Under the pieces are notes generated by a model. The model saw only the letters and a program-made list of their open reading frames with translations. It had not been told where the DNA came from and made no database searches. This document shows, piece after piece, positions 17,684 through 27,674 of a stretch of DNA of 64,000 bases; the first letter of the stretch is position 1, and each line of letters opens with the position of its first letter. This DNA is from Gammaproteobacteria bacterium (lineage in GTDB: Bacteria > Pseudomonadota > Gammaproteobacteria > Pseudomonadales > Azotimanducaceae). A program made the position numbers and the translations under genes. The stretch spans positions 124,001 to 188,000 of the forward strand of contig JAPOXV010000004.1 of the NCBI GenBank assembly GCA_026706935.1. The letters run 5' to 3'.

Positions 17684-18182
17684 GGCGTTAATCATTACCT
17701 GCGTTATTTCACTCGTCGTGAATCTCGGCTTCGTGGGCTTTTTCGTTGGCAAGTCCTTTGGTCCAAAGTTTCAATCCGCTCAAACGTCCACGTGGACAGG
17801 AGCCCCAATAGACCGCATCCTACGTCCATTGGGCGAGGAACGAGTTAGGGAGCTTGTACCGACCACAGAGGAACACCGCAAGCAGATTCATGAACACTTG
17901 CGGCAGCTGCGACGAGCACAAACCGAACTCTATCGGGCAACCGTCGCGGAGCCGTTTGACGCTTCTCGTCTGCACGACGCACAGGCAGAATTCAATGAGC
18001 TCTTCTTAGCGGCGAAAGCTCGCCATGATGAAATGTGGCTTGAGGTAGCCGCGAAATTACGTCCGGATGAGCGTCGTCGCATTATGCGTAGGTCGATGCC
18101 TCGCCGCTATGACGAGGATCGCCGGCGCGGATCCCGCAATGAACCTGCTGAAATCGTCGACTCGCCGCAAAACGAGGATTGA
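17673..18182 (+). CDS. Periplasmic sensor protein (heavy-metal-resistance/Spy-CpxP-like)
   Basis: A 169-residue protein anchored by an N-terminal helix (about 5-27, IITCVISLVVNLGFVGFFVG). A periplasmic all-alpha region follows (IHEHLRQLRRAQTELYRATV, then FDASRLHDAQAEFNELFLAA) resembling CnrX, ZraP and Spy helical hairpins, ending in a basic LRPDERRRIMRR segment. CnrX-type proteins sense metals and control a sigma/anti-sigma pair. I chose the ATG at 17673 because AGGAG lies 9 nt before it; upstream in-frame starts would extend further into the anti-sigma gene. It overlaps that gene by 11 bp. The tail is acidic and low-complexity. Ligand unknown. Confidence 0.75.
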   Translation: MNRKALIITCVISLVVNLGFVGFFVGKSFGPKFQSAQTSTWTGAPIDRILRPLGEERVRELVPTTEEHRKQIHEHLRQLRRAQTELYRATVAEPFDASRLHDAQAEFNELFLAAKARHDEMWLEVAAKLRPDERRRIMRRSMPRRYDEDRRRGSRNEPAEIVDSPQNED

Positions 18183-18185
18183 GAG

Positions 18186-19193
18186 CTATGACGAATCTCT
18201 CAGTCGATTGACGACGGGAACTAATCGCGCACGCGGCTTTTCCCCAACAGCCTTCCATTGGTCTGCGATTGTCACGAACCGCGCAACCAACTGAGTGTCG
18301 TATCGTGAGTCCATCTTGCCCTCGGACTGTAGTTTGGCGATACGATCTACATTTCGCTCGATATCGGCTGCTAGTGATGGATCGGATGTCGTGCCTGTTT
18401 CCAACAGCTGGTATAGCTTCAACCTTATAGCAGCGTTGGGACCGGTCTCATTAATGTTTGCGCCTTCGCCAGTGCCTCCGATTTCGACCGTCGAAACAAC
18501 ATCATCGTACAAACCTCGTTTCGAACCAAAATGATGGTAGATCATTCGCTTATTAACGCCTGCGAGTTTGGCGATATCGTCGACGGTGGTTCCCTTGTAG
18601 CCACTTTCGGAGAACGCGAGCGTTCCTGCACGTAATATCGCGTCGCGAGAACTTCCGTCCCCCTCGTCATCCAGCGTCACACCTTCCAATTCAAGCAACG
18701 ACCGTTTGAAAGGCAAGCCGCCAGCATATCCGACCAATCTACCGTTTGCCCCAATAACTCTGTGGCACGGCACAATAATGGCGAGAGGATTTCGGTTATT
18801 CGCTAAGCCGACGGCACGTGCCGCCTTGGCGTTTCCGATTTTTTCGGCCAACTCGCCGTACGTTACGACCGAGCCATACGGGATTTCCTGTAAAGCGTCC
18901 CAAACGCTTCGCTGAAAATCTGTACCACTGTCTGCGTAGTCGATCGGTGCTGTAAATAAGCGCAGTTCGCCGCTAAAGTAACTATCTAGTTCCTTAATGA
19001 TGTGTGTGAAGTGAGCATCATCCCGTTTGATCTCCCCTCGGGGGTATGCCTGAGGGTTCCGTACGAACTGTTTAGTTACTATATCGGTACCATCCCACCT
19101 AGGATCGTTAAAAGTGACTGCGGTTAATCCGTAATCTGAAGCAAATAGTGTAAGTTCACCAAATGGTGATTGGTATCCAGCTGCATATATCAT
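18186..19193 (-). CDS. Fusion of O6-alkylguanine-DNA alkyltransferase and TetR-type regulator
   Basis: A single 335-residue open frame with two parts. Residues 1 to about 172 are an Ogt-type methyltransferase: FQRSVWDALQEIPYGSVVTY (93-112), the active-site VPCHRVIG with acceptor C143, and the substrate-loop GRLVGYAGGLPFKR. Residues about 182-335 are TetR-like: DAILRAGTLAFSESGYKGTT, then the helix-turn-helix VDDIAKLAGVNKRMIYHHFGS (residues about 204-224), then a short helical domain of about 100 residues. The Ada protein pairs this methyltransferase with an AraC regulator; here a TetR-type one sits at the C-terminus. It is divergent from uvrA. Alkylation-dependent control of DNA repair is inferred. 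Confidence 0.88.
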   Translation of the reverse strand: MIYAAGYQSPFGELTLFASDYGLTAVTFNDPRWDGTDIVTKQFVRNPQAYPRGEIKRDDAHFTHIIKELDSYFSGELRLFTAPIDYADSGTDFQRSVWDALQEIPYGSVVTYGELAEKIGNAKAARAVGLANNRNPLAIIVPCHRVIGANGRLVGYAGGLPFKRSLLELEGVTLDDEGDGSSRDAILRAGTLAFSESGYKGTTVDDIAKLAGVNKRMIYHHFGSKRGLYDDVVSTVEIGGTGEGANINETGPNAAIRLKLYQLLETGTTSDPSLAADIERNVDRIAKLQSEGKMDSRYDTQLVARFVTIADQWKAVGEKPRARLVPVVNRLRDSS

Positions 19194-19229
19194 CGTACTT
19201 GTGTAATCAATCGGTTACTGAACATGAAT

Positions 19230-19251
19230 TATAGTATATGTATAGTTACTA
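19230..19251. promoter_or_regulatory. AT-rich divergent promoter/operator candidate
   Basis: In the roughly 200-bp spacer between the Ogt-TetR gene and uvrA, TATAGT occurs twice (19230-19235 and 19241-19246) as -10-like boxes. TAGTA-N10-TACTA forms an inverted repeat at 19232-19251, which could be a TetR-type operator. The arms are only 5 bp, so support is weak. Confidence 0.3.
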
Positions 19252-19395
19252 AAGGTCCAGATATGACCTCAACGTTCCAACTTCAAACCAAATCGTCTCC
19301 TATCGCCGGAGACTCATCCGTGACCTAAGTACGGTGTCATTCTCGCATAACGATGATCGCACGCTATCATTACGGGTTACGCGTTGAGATCCCAA

Positions 19396-22263
19396 ATGAC
19401 ATCGAGTCACGATACGATTGCTGTTCGCGGCGCGCGAACCCATAACTTACAGAACGTAGATGTTGACCTTCCCCGTGACAAACTGATTGTCGTTACGGGT
19501 TTATCCGGGTCTGGCAAATCCTCTCTCGCTTTCGACACGTTGTATGCAGAAGGGCAACGTCGGTATGTAGAGTCACTATCAGCATACGCTCGTCAGTTCC
19601 TTTCGATGATGGGTAAACCCGATGTCGATCACATTGACGGTCTCTCACCCGCAATCTCAATCGAACAGAAGGCAACATCACACAACCCGCGCTCCACAGT
19701 CGGCACGATCACAGAGATATACGACTACTTGCGTCTGCTATACGCTCGCGTTGGCGAACCCCGTTGTCCTACACACGGCATCAAGCTCGATGCCCAGACG
19801 ATTTCTGAAATGGTTGATCACGCGTTGGCGTTCCCGGAAGGTACCCGCGCAATGGTGCTTGCGCCCGTCATCGAAGACCGCAAAGGCGAACATGAGCATG
19901 TGTTCGCAGAGCTCGCAGCAGCCGGCTACGTTCGAGCTCGCATTGATGGAATCGTCGTTGAACTCGATACTAAACCAAAACTGCACAAGAATCGCAAACA
20001 CACCATCGAGGCGGTGGTCGATCGATTCGTAATCCGTCCGGAGAATCAACAACGCTTGGCAGAGAGCTTTGAGACTGCGTTGGAACTCGCCGAGGGGCGA
20101 GCGCTTCTCGTTGGTATGGACGGTACCGACACCATTCCGGAGACTATCTATTCAAACCGCTACGCCTGTCCTAAATGCGGTTACGCCATCGTTGAACTAG
20201 AACCGCGGATGTTCTCGTTTAACAGTCCACATGGCGCATGTAGCAGCTGCGACGGATTAGGTTCCGAGCAGAGCTTTTCACCAGATCGCGTGATTGTTGA
20301 CGCTTCTCTGTCGCTAGCCGACGGCGCGTGCATGGGTTGGAGCAGGAACACGAGACACTACTTTCACATATTCCAAAGACTCAGTGAACACTACGGTTTC
20401 GATATTGAAAAACCGTGGAACAGACTCAAAAAAGATCATCAAAACATCATCCTTCACGGCTCTGGTGGCGAGAAGATCGATTTCAGCTTCAAACTTCGAA
20501 ACGGGCGCGTTATCAAGAGAATCTTCAAATTCGAAGGCGTGTTGCCGATGCTGAAACGGCGAATGCACGAAACGAGCTCCGACGGTATTCGAGAACATCT
20601 CGCAAATCTAATGTCCAATGCGCCTTGTTCCGAGTGCGGTGGCTCTCGCCTGCGCGAAGAAGCGCGCAATGTATTTATCGATGATCAGAACATTGATCAG
20701 ATAACGGCATATTCGATCCACGACGCACTTGAATATTTCAACAAGCTTCAGTTCAAAGGACAGCGAAAGATCATAAGCGAGAAAATCCTTATTGACATTC
20801 GCGCGCGACTGCAATTTCTTAACGATGTTGGTCTGACCTATCTCACCTTGAATCGTAGCGCCGGAACGCTATCCGGCGGTGAAGCGCAAAGGATTCGGCT
20901 AGCGAGTCAGATCGGCGCGGGTCTCGTCGGAGTCATGTACATCTTGGACGAACCATCGATTGGCTTACATCAACGCGATAACGGTCGATTGCTTCGAACC
21001 TTATGCCACTTACGAGATATCGGTAATACAGTCATCATCGTCGAACACGATGAAGAAGCAATTCATACCGCCGATCATATTGTGGACATTGGTCCTGGTG
21101 CTGGCGTGCACGGCGGTTTTATCGTTGCGCAAGGAACGATTGACGAAGTCAAACAAACTCAAGAATCGATCACAGGTGATTACTTGGCCGGTCGACGGGC
21201 TATTAAAGTTCCGCCTGTTCGTACACCCGTAGATCGCAAGCGCATACTCACGGTGACCGAAGCCAGCGGGAACAATCTGAAAGAGATAAACGTGGAGATT
21301 CCTCTTGGATTGTTTACGTGCGTGACTGGCGTCTCAGGGTCTGGCAAATCGACGTTTGTAAACCAAACACTCTATCCAATTACTGCGAGAGAATTGAACA
21401 AAGCGACTACGCTCGTAGCGAAGGAGTACGACACTTGCTCAGGACTACAACACCTTGATAAGGTCGTTGAGATCGATCAAAGTCCGATTGGCAGAACGCC
21501 ACGGTCGAATCCGGCGACCTATACACAAATGTTCGGTCCAATCCGCGATCTATTCTCGCGTACTCAGGAATCCCGCGCTCGAGGCTACAAACCCGGTCGG
21601 TTCAGCTTCAACGTCAAGGGTGGGCGTTGCGAGGCGTGTCGCGGCGATGGCCTAATAAAGGTCGAAATGCACTTCCTGCCAGACGTGTACGTCCGTTGTG
21701 ATGTGTGCGAAGGGAAACGATATAACCGCGAGACCTTGGAAGTCCGATACAAAGGTAAGAACATCCACGACGTGCTCGATATGGATGTTGAAGAAGCATC
21801 TGAATTCTTTTCAGCGATCCCCGCTATTCATAAGAAACTGCAAACGCTCCAAGACGTCGGGTTGTCCTACATACGTTTGGGTCAGAGCGCAACAACGCTT
21901 TCTGGTGGCGAAGCTCAGCGCGTCAAGTTATCACGCGAACTTTCGAAGACAGATACGGGTAGGACACTTTACATCTTAGATGAACCAACGACGGGCCTGC
22001 ATTTCTACGACATCCAGCACTTACTCGACGTCTTGCAGCGCCTCCGGGATAGGGGTAATACTGTGGTTGTGATCGAGCACAACCTGGATGTCATCAAGAC
22101 TGCGGACTGGGTGATCGACCTTGGACCAGAAGGTGGTTCGGCCGGAGGGGAGGTTGTAGCCGCAGGTACGCCAGAACAGCTAACCGAATTCGACCAGTCA
22201 TATACAGGTCAGTTCTTGAAATCGGCTTTAGGCCAGGTTCAACTAAACCAAGCCGCCGGCTAA
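19396..22263 (+). CDS. uvrA: Excinuclease ABC subunit A
   Basis: DNA damage recognition ATPase of nucleotide excision repair, acting as a dimer that loads UvrB. The ATG at 19396 gives 955 residues (E. coli 940); a TTG 12 bp upstream in frame is the alternative. Two ABC modules are complete: Walker [14 protein letters not shown] and [13 protein letters not shown], signature motifs LSGGEAQR twice, and Walker [12 protein letters not shown] and [11 protein letters not shown]. Both zinc modules are present ([20 protein letters not shown] and [23 protein letters not shown]). No clear LexA box is visible upstream. It converges with rplQ and diverges from the alkyltransferase-regulator fusion. Confidence 0.97.
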   Translation: MTSSHDTIAVRGARTHNLQNVDVDLPRDKLIVVTGLSGSGKSSLAFDTLYAEGQRRYVESLSAYARQFLSMMGKPDVDHIDGLSPAISIEQKATSHNPRSTVGTITEIYDYLRLLYARVGEPRCPTHGIKLDAQTISEMVDHALAFPEGTRAMVLAPVIEDRKGEHEHVFAELAAAGYVRARIDGIVVELDTKPKLHKNRKHTIEAVVDRFVIRPENQQRLAESFETALELAEGRALLVGMDGTDTIPETIYSNRYACPKCGYAIVELEPRMFSFNSPHGACSSCDGLGSEQSFSPDRVIVDASLSLADGACMGWSRNTRHYFHIFQRLSEHYGFDIEKPWNRLKKDHQNIILHGSGGEKIDFSFKLRNGRVIKRIFKFEGVLPMLKRRMHETSSDGIREHLANLMSNAPCSECGGSRLREEARNVFIDDQNIDQITAYSIHDALEYFNKLQFKGQRKIISEKILIDIRARLQFLNDVGLTYLTLNRSAGTLSGGEAQRIRLASQIGAGLVGVMYILDEPSIGLHQRDNGRLLRTLCHLRDIGNTVIIVEHDEEAIHTADHIVDIGPGAGVHGGFIVAQGTIDEVKQTQESITGDYLAGRRAIKVPPVRTPVDRKRILTVTEASGNNLKEINVEIPLGLFTCVTGVSGSGKSTFVNQTLYPITARELNKATTLVAKEYDTCSGLQHLDKVVEIDQSPIGRTPRSNPATYTQMFGPIRDLFSRTQESRARGYKPGRFSFNVKGGRCEACRGDGLIKVEMHFLPDVYVRCDVCEGKRYNRETLEVRYKGKNIHDVLDMDVEEASEFFSAIPAIHKKLQTLQDVGLSYIRLGQSATTLSGGEAQRVKLSRELSKTDTGRTLYILDEPTTGLHFYDIQHLLDVLQRLRDRGNTVVVIEHNLDVIKTADWVIDLGPEGGSAGGEVVAAGTPEQLTEFDQSYTGQFLKSALGQVQLNQAAG

Positions 22264-22280
22264 AACGATCGTATCAACCG

Positions 22281-22302
22281 CCGAAGGCGTTCATTCCTTC
22301 GG
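22281..22302. terminator. Candidate stem-loop between convergent uvrA and rplQ
   Basis: CCGAAGG (22281-22287) and CCTTCGG (22296-22302) form a perfect 7-bp stem with an 8-nt loop. The rplQ stop codon lies in the loop. Downstream on the + strand comes only GGTTTG, and there is no U-tract on the - strand, so intrinsic termination is uncertain. Confidence 0.3.
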
Positions 22303-22914
22303 TTTGTCCTGCTCCTGGTTCGTTTCTGAGACATCATCTGATGCACCTGTCCCCTTTGCCTCAACCTCAGACGACCCGCTTTCGTCGTCGACCGCATCCG
22401 AAGCTTCTACTTCGACTTCGTCAATTTCCTCTGCTACTTCAAGTGACTCGGTCGAGCTTTCGGTAACCGCATCGTCAGTAAGGGTCGACGACTCCTCTTC
22501 CTCGACTTCTGTATCAGCAGCTAGCAGTGGTTCAGGTTTCTGTTCAACAGGTTGGTTAGGTTGATCTAAGAGCTGCATGTAGGCGACCATCGCAGAATCA
22601 CCTTGTCGGTAACCTGCCTTGAGAATCCGTGTGTAACCGCCAGGACGATCTACGTACCTCGGACCTAGCTCAGAAAACAGTTTGCCAACCGCAGCTTTGT
22701 CTCGTAGTTTCGCGAATGCGCGACGTCGGTTCGCCACCGAATCAGTCTTGCTAAGCGTGATCAAAGGCTCGACGAAGCGTCGCAGTTCCTTCGCTTTGAC
22801 GACGGTTGTCTTTATCGTTTCGTGCTCAATCAAAGACGCTGACATATTCGACAGCATCGCTTTGCGATGTGCGGCTGTCCGGTTCAGATGACGTCCGCTC
22901 TTTTGATGTCTCAT
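22291..22914 (-). CDS. rplQ: 50S ribosomal protein L17 with long acidic C-terminal tail
   Basis: Residues 1 to about 118 match bacterial L17 closely ([50 protein letters not shown]). L17 sits near the tunnel exit face of the 50S. E. coli L17 is 127 residues; this protein has 207, with a tail of about 85 residues composed mainly of Glu, Asp, Ser and Val and ending EQDKPKE. The tail is in frame without stops, so it is not a sequencing artefact of the kind that would show a frameshift. It is the last gene of the alpha cluster, 39 bp after rpoA. Confidence 0.95.
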   Translation of the reverse strand: MRHQKSGRHLNRTAAHRKAMLSNMSASLIEHETIKTTVVKAKELRRFVEPLITLSKTDSVANRRRAFAKLRDKAAVGKLFSELGPRYVDRPGGYTRILKAGYRQGDSAMVAYMQLLDQPNQPVEQKPEPLLAADTEVEEEESSTLTDDAVTESSTESLEVAEEIDEVEVEASDAVDDESGSSEVEAKGTGASDDVSETNQEQDKPKE

Positions 22915-22953
22915 GCCCGATTACCTATCTGCGCCTCTGAACTTAATTCCTAC

Positions 22954-24060
22954 TTAGCCTTGCTTAGCCATGTAGCTCGGCACTTCCATACCGATGTGCA
23001 GACCCATTACTAACAACGCATCCTTGATTTCCTGCAAGGATTTCCGTCCAAGATTAGGTGTCTTCATTAGATCGGATTCTTGCTTGCTCACCAGATCACC
23101 GATTGTCTCAATTCCTTCGGACCGTAATGCATTCATGGCACGCACACTTAAGGTGAGGTCCTCAATGGAGAAGAAGAACTCCCGTGGAATTTCCTCACTT
23201 GCCGTGTCCGCTACCGTTGTCGCTGCGGACGGTAACAGGCCTTCATCAACAAATGCGCTCAGCTGTTGCTGGAGGATGCTGGCTGCTCGGGTAATGATCT
23301 CTTGTGCATCGATCGTTCCGTTCGTCTCGACCTCAAGAATGAGTTTGTCTAAGTCAGTCCGCTGCTCAACACGTGTGCTTTCCACTTGATAAATCACACG
23401 TTGAATCGGGCTGTAACTTGCGTCAAGCATCAAATGACCAGTGGTCACTGTATCGAAGTCATCGCCTTTGTCACTTGCCGGAACGTAGCCACGACCTTTC
23501 GTGACTGTCGCTTCCAGATAGATTTCACCCTTTTCCCCTAACGTACAGATGAGGTGATCAGGATTGGCAATCTCCACGTTCGCGTTATCCTGAAAATCTT
23601 TCGCAGTAACCTTGGCTTCTTTTTTACTAGTACCTTTTGCGTTAAGGCGCAATACGGCGGTCGGTTGAGTTCCGTTGAGACGCACACTGACACCTTTGAG
23701 ATTCAACAGGATGTCAACCACGTCTTCATAGACGCCTTCGATATTCGAATAAGGTTGCTCCACGCCGTCGATTTTTACCTCAGTGATCGCACTGCCAGGC
23801 ATAAAACCGAGAATGATTCGGCGGAGTGCATTGCCAACCGTGTGTCCCATTCCACGTTCGAACGGCTCAAGGATGACCTTCAGCGCGAGTTTTGGATCCA
23901 TGTCATCGATCGGTTCGACAACCATGGTGGCAGGCGTTAGCAACGTGCCGACCTGTTGCAGAGGTACTAAACCATCTTGCTCATCCACCGCGGTAGCTTC
24001 GTCAGCTACGGGTGTGTCGTCAGCGCTGTCTGCTTCAAGCTGGGTCGATTCTGCTGTCAT
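22954..24060 (-). CDS. rpoA: RNA polymerase alpha subunit with acidic N-terminal extension
   Basis: Alpha subunit: the N-terminal domain drives assembly of beta and beta' (ERGMGHTVGNALRRIILG near residue 68; LLNLKGVSVRL), and the C-terminal domain contacts UP elements and activators (SVRAMNALRSEGIETIGDLV; TPNLGRKSLQEIKDAL). Length is 368 against 329 in E. coli. About 32-35 extra residues precede the normal start; they are acidic (MTAESTQLEADSADDTPVAD...). AAGAGGA lies about 11 nt before the ATG at 24060 and no ATG, GTG or TTG sits at the E. coli-equivalent position, so the extension appears to be translated. Confidence 0.97.
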   Translation of the reverse strand: MTAESTQLEADSADDTPVADEATAVDEQDGLVPLQQVGTLLTPATMVVEPIDDMDPKLALKVILEPFERGMGHTVGNALRRIILGFMPGSAITEVKIDGVEQPYSNIEGVYEDVVDILLNLKGVSVRLNGTQPTAVLRLNAKGTSKKEAKVTAKDFQDNANVEIANPDHLICTLGEKGEIYLEATVTKGRGYVPASDKGDDFDTVTTGHLMLDASYSPIQRVIYQVESTRVEQRTDLDKLILEVETNGTIDAQEIITRAASILQQQLSAFVDEGLLPSAATTVADTASEEIPREFFFSIEDLTLSVRAMNALRSEGIETIGDLVSKQESDLMKTPNLGRKSLQEIKDALLVMGLHIGMEVPSYMAKQG

Positions 24061-24151
24061 TAATGTGATGGTCCTCTTATGACCAATGGTGAGGGTGTAA
24101 TGCCGCCAATTGACGTCAGCGCATTGCGCCGCGCCTCAAGTCGGAGCTTCG

Positions 24152-24784
24152 TTACTTCGAGTAATGCTCGACGATCAAGTTCTCTTGGATTTCGTGGGAA
24201 AGTTCTTCCCGGTCCGGGTATCGCTTGAAAATGCTCGATTGGTGCTCGGCATCAACATCAATCCAATCAATGGGTGGACGCTGTTCGGCGAGCTGCAGCG
24301 CGACCTGAATCCGGACTTGCGCTTTTGCCCGCTCTCGTACCGTGACAACGTCACCTTCGCGTACTTGATATGAAGGGATGTTCACGACGTTGCCGTTGAC
24401 TTCAATCGATTTGTGAGAGACCAACTGACGGGATTCGGCGCGCGTACTGCCAAATCCAGATCGGTACACCACATTGTCAAGGCGACACTCCAACAATCGT
24501 AGTAAATTCGAGCCGGTCGCGCCTTTCTGTCGATCCGCCTTCTTGTAGTAGTTTCGAAACTGACGCTCTAAGACACCATAGAGACGCTTCACTTTCTGCT
24601 TTTCCCGCAGCTGAATCGCGAAGTCTGATTGACGACCACGACCTGCATTGCGTCGAATATTCGGCTCACCAGGTTTTTTGCCTTCTTTGCACTTATCGCT
24701 GAGCGCACGAATGCCGCTCTTAAGAAAAAGATCTGTACCCTCTCGCCGCGATAGCTTGAGCTTAGGACCTAAATACCTTGCCAT
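24152..24784 (-). CDS. rpsD: 30S ribosomal protein S4
   Basis: Primary 16S rRNA-binding protein that nucleates 30S assembly; mutations in the family affect decoding accuracy. 210 residues against 206 in E. coli, starting [20 protein letters not shown], with the S4 RNA-binding domain at [20 protein letters not shown]. The zinc-type four-cysteine N-terminal cluster is not present. It lies in the alpha cluster between rpsK and rpoA, with 91 bp before rpoA, the largest gap in that cluster. Confidence 0.98.
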   Translation of the reverse strand: MARYLGPKLKLSRREGTDLFLKSGIRALSDKCKEGKKPGEPNIRRNAGRGRQSDFAIQLREKQKVKRLYGVLERQFRNYYKKADRQKGATGSNLLRLLECRLDNVVYRSGFGSTRAESRQLVSHKSIEVNGNVVNIPSYQVREGDVVTVRERAKAQVRIQVALQLAEQRPPIDWIDVDAEHQSSIFKRYPDREELSHEIQENLIVEHYSK

Positions 24785-24796
24785 ATTCGAAATTCC

Positions 24797-25189
24797 CTAG
24801 ATACGACGGCGTTTTGGTGGCCGACACCCATTGTGTGGCAACGGCGTCACGTCGGTGATCGTATTGATTCGCAAACCTTCAGCATGCATTGCTCTAACGG
24901 CCGATTCACGACCTGGACCTGGACCTTTCACATACACATCGACGCTTTTCATGTCGAATGTGTCCATGACTTGGCGCGCGACGAAAGAAGCCGCTTCCTG
25001 TGCCGCGAACGGTGTACTTTTTCGTGAACCTCGGTAACCCGAGCCTCCCGCCGTCTTCCAGCCAAGCGTATTGCCTTGCCGATCGGTAATCGTGATGATC
25101 GTGTTGTTGAAGGACGCGTGCACGTGTGCCAAACCGTCTGATACCGCTCGTCTTTGACGACGTCGGGATGGAGTATCGCCTCTCGCCAT
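24797..25189 (-). CDS. rpsK: 30S ribosomal protein S11
   Basis: Platform protein of the 30S near the mRNA exit and E site. 130 residues (E. coli 129) with invariant [42 protein letters not shown] and the C-terminal [12 protein letters not shown]. It starts 4 bp after rpsM, implying coupled translation. Confidence 0.98.
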   Translation of the reverse strand: MARGDTPSRRRQRRAVSDGLAHVHASFNNTIITITDRQGNTLGWKTAGGSGYRGSRKSTPFAAQEAASFVARQVMDTFDMKSVDVYVKGPGPGRESAVRAMHAEGLRINTITDVTPLPHNGCRPPKRRRI

Positions 25190-25193
25190 GCCT

Positions 25194-25547
25194 TTAACCT
25201 CTATTCACCTTACGACCACGGCGCGTGCGTGCATTGGTTTGCGTGCGCTGACCTCTAACGGGCATACCTCGTCGATGGCGTATCCCACGATAGCAACCTA
25301 AATCCATTAGTCGTTTCACGTTCATGTCTTGTTCGCGACGCAAATCACCTTCGACGGTTAGTTTGGCAACCTCACCGCGTAGCAAATCCAATTCGCCTTC
25401 GCTGAGGTCTGAAATTCTCGCATTCGCGTTCACACCGACGTTCTCGCAAAGCTGGACAGCAGTAGTCCGTCCAACGCCGAATACGTACGTAAGCGCAATT
25501 CCCGCATGCTTTTGATCGGGAACGTTGACGCCTGAAATCCGTGCCAT
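25194..25547 (-). CDS. rpsM: 30S ribosomal protein S13
   Basis: Head protein of the 30S that forms intersubunit bridges and touches P-site tRNA. The 117-residue product begins [20 protein letters not shown] at 25547, matching the E. coli start (118 residues); the same frame is open for 24 codons upstream but that part is not S13-like. The C-terminus [16 protein letters not shown] is typical. It follows rpmJ by 4 bp. Confidence 0.97.
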   Translation of the reverse strand: MARISGVNVPDQKHAGIALTYVFGVGRTTAVQLCENVGVNANARISDLSEGELDLLRGEVAKLTVEGDLRREQDMNVKRLMDLGCYRGIRHRRGMPVRGQRTQTNARTRRGRKVNRG

Positions 25548-25551
25548 TTCT

Positions 25552-25665
25552 CTAACCTTGTCGTTGCTTATGCTTTGGGTCGTCGCAAATGACGTACAGA
25601 ACGCCTCGACGACGTACAACTTTGCAATTTCTGCACATCTTCTTGATGGATGCTCGTACTTTCAT
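25552..25665 (-). CDS. rpmJ: 50S ribosomal protein L36
   Basis: 37 residues beginning [20 protein letters not shown] and ending DPKHKQRQG. The zinc ribbon is C11, C14, C27 and H32, so this is the zinc-binding (C+) form. It binds 23S rRNA near the base of the L7/L12 stalk region. The ATG at 25665 is set by family alignment; longer in-frame readings run into secY. Located in its standard place between secY and rpsM. Confidence 0.96.
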   Translation of the reverse strand: MKVRASIKKMCRNCKVVRRRGVLYVICDDPKHKQRQG

Positions 25666-25682
25666 GTTTTCCTCGAGACCCG

Positions 25683-27020
25683 CTAACGTCGCCTGTAACC
25701 GCGCAAGTTTGACTTCTCCATGAGCTTGGCGTATTGGCTCGACACCAGGTGCGCCTGTACCTGCGACATGAAATCCATTGAAACTACTACAACAATCAAT
25801 AACGCAGTACCACCTAACTGGAATGTAATGTCGAAAAATACGATCATGAATTCCGGCAAGAGACATACAAGCGTCACATACAAGGACCCGAACACCGTCA
25901 GTCTTGTGCTAACGTCGTCGATGTAGTTGGTGGTCTGCACCCCCGGCCGAATGCCAGGAATATACGCTCCTTGACGTTTCAAATTGTCCGCGATATCTTT
26001 CGGGTCGAACACGATTGCGGTGTAGAAGAAACTGAAAAAGATGATGCCGGCACCGAACAGCAGGATATACAAAGGTCGGCCTGGACTTAACTCCAGAGCA
26101 ACGTCCTGGAGCCAACCCATACCAACACCTTGACCAAACCACTGTGCCATAGACGCCGGTGCTAACAACAAACTAGACGCAAAGATCGCCGGTATTACTC
26201 CTGCCATGTTTACTTTCAACGGCAAGTGAGTCTGCTGCCCCGATAACATCCGGTTGCCTTGCTGTCGTTTAGCGTAATTCACGGGGATACGTCGTTGGCC
26301 GCGTTCAATGAATACCACAAACCCCACAACGACAACTGCGAATAAACCAACGGCGAGCAATGCCACAATGTTGGTGGTTCCTTGCCGAGCTGCCTCGAAC
26401 GCTTGACCTATTGCGGATGGAAAACCAGACACAATTCCCGCAAAAATCAACAGCGAGATGCCGTTCCCAACGCCACGTTCGGTTATCTGTTCACCGAGCC
26501 ACATCATGAACATCGCTCCGGTCACAAGGGTTGTGATCGAAATAAAGTAGAAGCCGAAACCTGGATCAAACGGCAGACCTTGCGCGGCAATACCGCCCGT
26601 CATTGCCGTACCCTGAACAAGCGCAATGAGGAGTGTGCCGTAGCGAGTGTACTTCGTGATCTTACGTCGCCCCGCTTCACCTTCCTTGCGAAGTTGGTTG
26701 AGCGTTGGATACATCATCGTGAGTAAGTTCATGATGATGCTCGACGTAATGTAGGGCATTACCCCCATCGCCAAAATGCTCATACGCTCGAGTGCACCAC
26801 CCGAGAACATGTTGAACAAATCAAGAATTCCACCTTGATTTGCCGCAAATAAATCCGCCAACCGATCCGGGTTTATCCCTGGTACTGGGATGTGTGTTCC
26901 GATTCGGTAGACAAGCAGCGCAAACAGCACGAACAAGAGCCGATTACGCAGCTCCGTCAATCCTGTCTGTACCCCCGCGAGAGTCGGAGGCGGCGGTGGC
27001 GTGGCTGCCGAGGTAACCAT
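25683..27020 (-). CDS. secY: Preprotein translocase subunit SecY
   Basis: Channel-forming subunit of the SecYEG inner-membrane translocon. 445 residues (E. coli 443) with ten membrane helices. The plug region is represented by [20 protein letters not shown] after helix 1. Cytosolic loops needed for SecA and ribosome binding carry [20 protein letters not shown] and [14 protein letters not shown]. It closes the spc cluster and is 17 bp before rpmJ. Its partner secE is at the other end of this block. Confidence 0.98.
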   Translation of the reverse strand: MVTSAATPPPPPTLAGVQTGLTELRNRLLFVLFALLVYRIGTHIPVPGINPDRLADLFAANQGGILDLFNMFSGGALERMSILAMGVMPYITSSIIMNLLTMMYPTLNQLRKEGEAGRRKITKYTRYGTLLIALVQGTAMTGGIAAQGLPFDPGFGFYFISITTLVTGAMFMMWLGEQITERGVGNGISLLIFAGIVSGFPSAIGQAFEAARQGTTNIVALLAVGLFAVVVVGFVVFIERGQRRIPVNYAKRQQGNRMLSGQQTHLPLKVNMAGVIPAIFASSLLLAPASMAQWFGQGVGMGWLQDVALELSPGRPLYILLFGAGIIFFSFFYTAIVFDPKDIADNLKRQGAYIPGIRPGVQTTNYIDDVSTRLTVFGSLYVTLVCLLPEFMIVFFDITFQLGGTALLIVVVVSMDFMSQVQAHLVSSQYAKLMEKSNLRGYRRR

Positions 27021-27030
27021 GATCGTTCCG

Positions 27031-27471
27031 CTAGGCCTCGACCGTACCGCCAGCGGCTTCGATCGCCGCTTTTGCGCCAGCAGAAACTTTCAGACCTTTT
27101 ACGGTTAGTGCGCGGTCAACCGCCCCAGATAGAAACACGCGTGCGCGTTTTACCTGCCGAGAGACCACACCAGCTGAAACCAAGGTCGACAACGTCACTT
27201 CGTTGCCTTCCACCGAACTAAGCTCACCGAGTCGCACTTCGGCCGTGGTTCTTGCTTTGCGCGACTTAAAGCCATACGTCGGAACGCGCTTCTGAAGAGG
27301 CAGTTGGCCGCCTTCAAACCCGAGACGAACACCACCGCCGGAGCGAGAATTTTGCCCTTTGTTTCCTCGACCACAGGTACCACCCTGGCCAGCGGAAGCA
27401 CCACGGCCAACTCGCTTGCGCGATTGACGGCTGCCCTTCGCGGGTGCGATCTCGTTAAGTCGCAGTGCCAC
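27031..27471 (-). CDS. rplO: 50S ribosomal protein L15
   Basis: Late-assembly 50S protein linking several 23S domains. 146 residues from GTG 27471 (product [10 protein letters not shown]), which lies 4 bp after the rpmD stop and matches the E. coli N-terminus (144 residues). A GTG five codons earlier overlaps rpmD and would be an unlikely start. Conserved [20 protein letters not shown] and [19 protein letters not shown] are present. Confidence 0.96.
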   Translation of the reverse strand: MALRLNEIAPAKGSRQSRKRVGRGASAGQGGTCGRGNKGQNSRSGGGVRLGFEGGQLPLQKRVPTYGFKSRKARTTAEVRLGELSSVEGNEVTLSTLVSAGVVSRQVKRARVFLSGAVDRALTVKGLKVSAGAKAAIEAAGGTVEA

Positions 27472-27475
27472 TAGC

Positions 27476-27670
27476 CTATACCTCACCTTCTACTTGAACT
27501 AGATAGTCGACGCGATTGATCATGCCTCGTATCGACGGTGTATCTTCCAATTCCACACTCTGACCCATTCGCCTCAATCCTAAGCCGCGAACGCATGCGC
27601 GATGCTTAGCCATGCGGCCGATCGGACTCTTCGTCAATGTGACGACCAAGGTCTTTTTCTTACTCGCCAC
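27476..27670 (-). CDS. rpmD: 50S ribosomal protein L30
   Basis: 64 residues (E. coli 59). The core [20 protein letters not shown] and [20 protein letters not shown] are characteristic. A five-residue basic N-terminal start MASKK is slightly longer than in E. coli. Four bp separate it from both rpsE and rplO. Confidence 0.96.
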   Translation of the reverse strand: MASKKKTLVVTLTKSPIGRMAKHRACVRGLGLRRMGQSVELEDTPSIRGMINRVDYLVQVEGEV

Positions 27671-27674
27671 GCTG

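Noticed and set aside
18186-19193. Ogt and TetR as two genes joined by a frameshift or assembly error
   Set aside because: The frame is continuous, the linker is short and charged, and no start codon with a Shine-Dalgarno lies between the domains.
19194-19395. LexA (SOS) box before uvrA
   Set aside because: I looked for CTG-N10-CAG. CTGAACATGAATTATAG comes nearest but does not end in CAG at the right distance, so there is no support for an E. coli-type site.
23956-24060. Shorter rpoA start removing the acidic extension
   Set aside because: No ATG, GTG or TTG is found at the E. coli-equivalent position, and the ATG at 24060 has AAGAGGA upstream.
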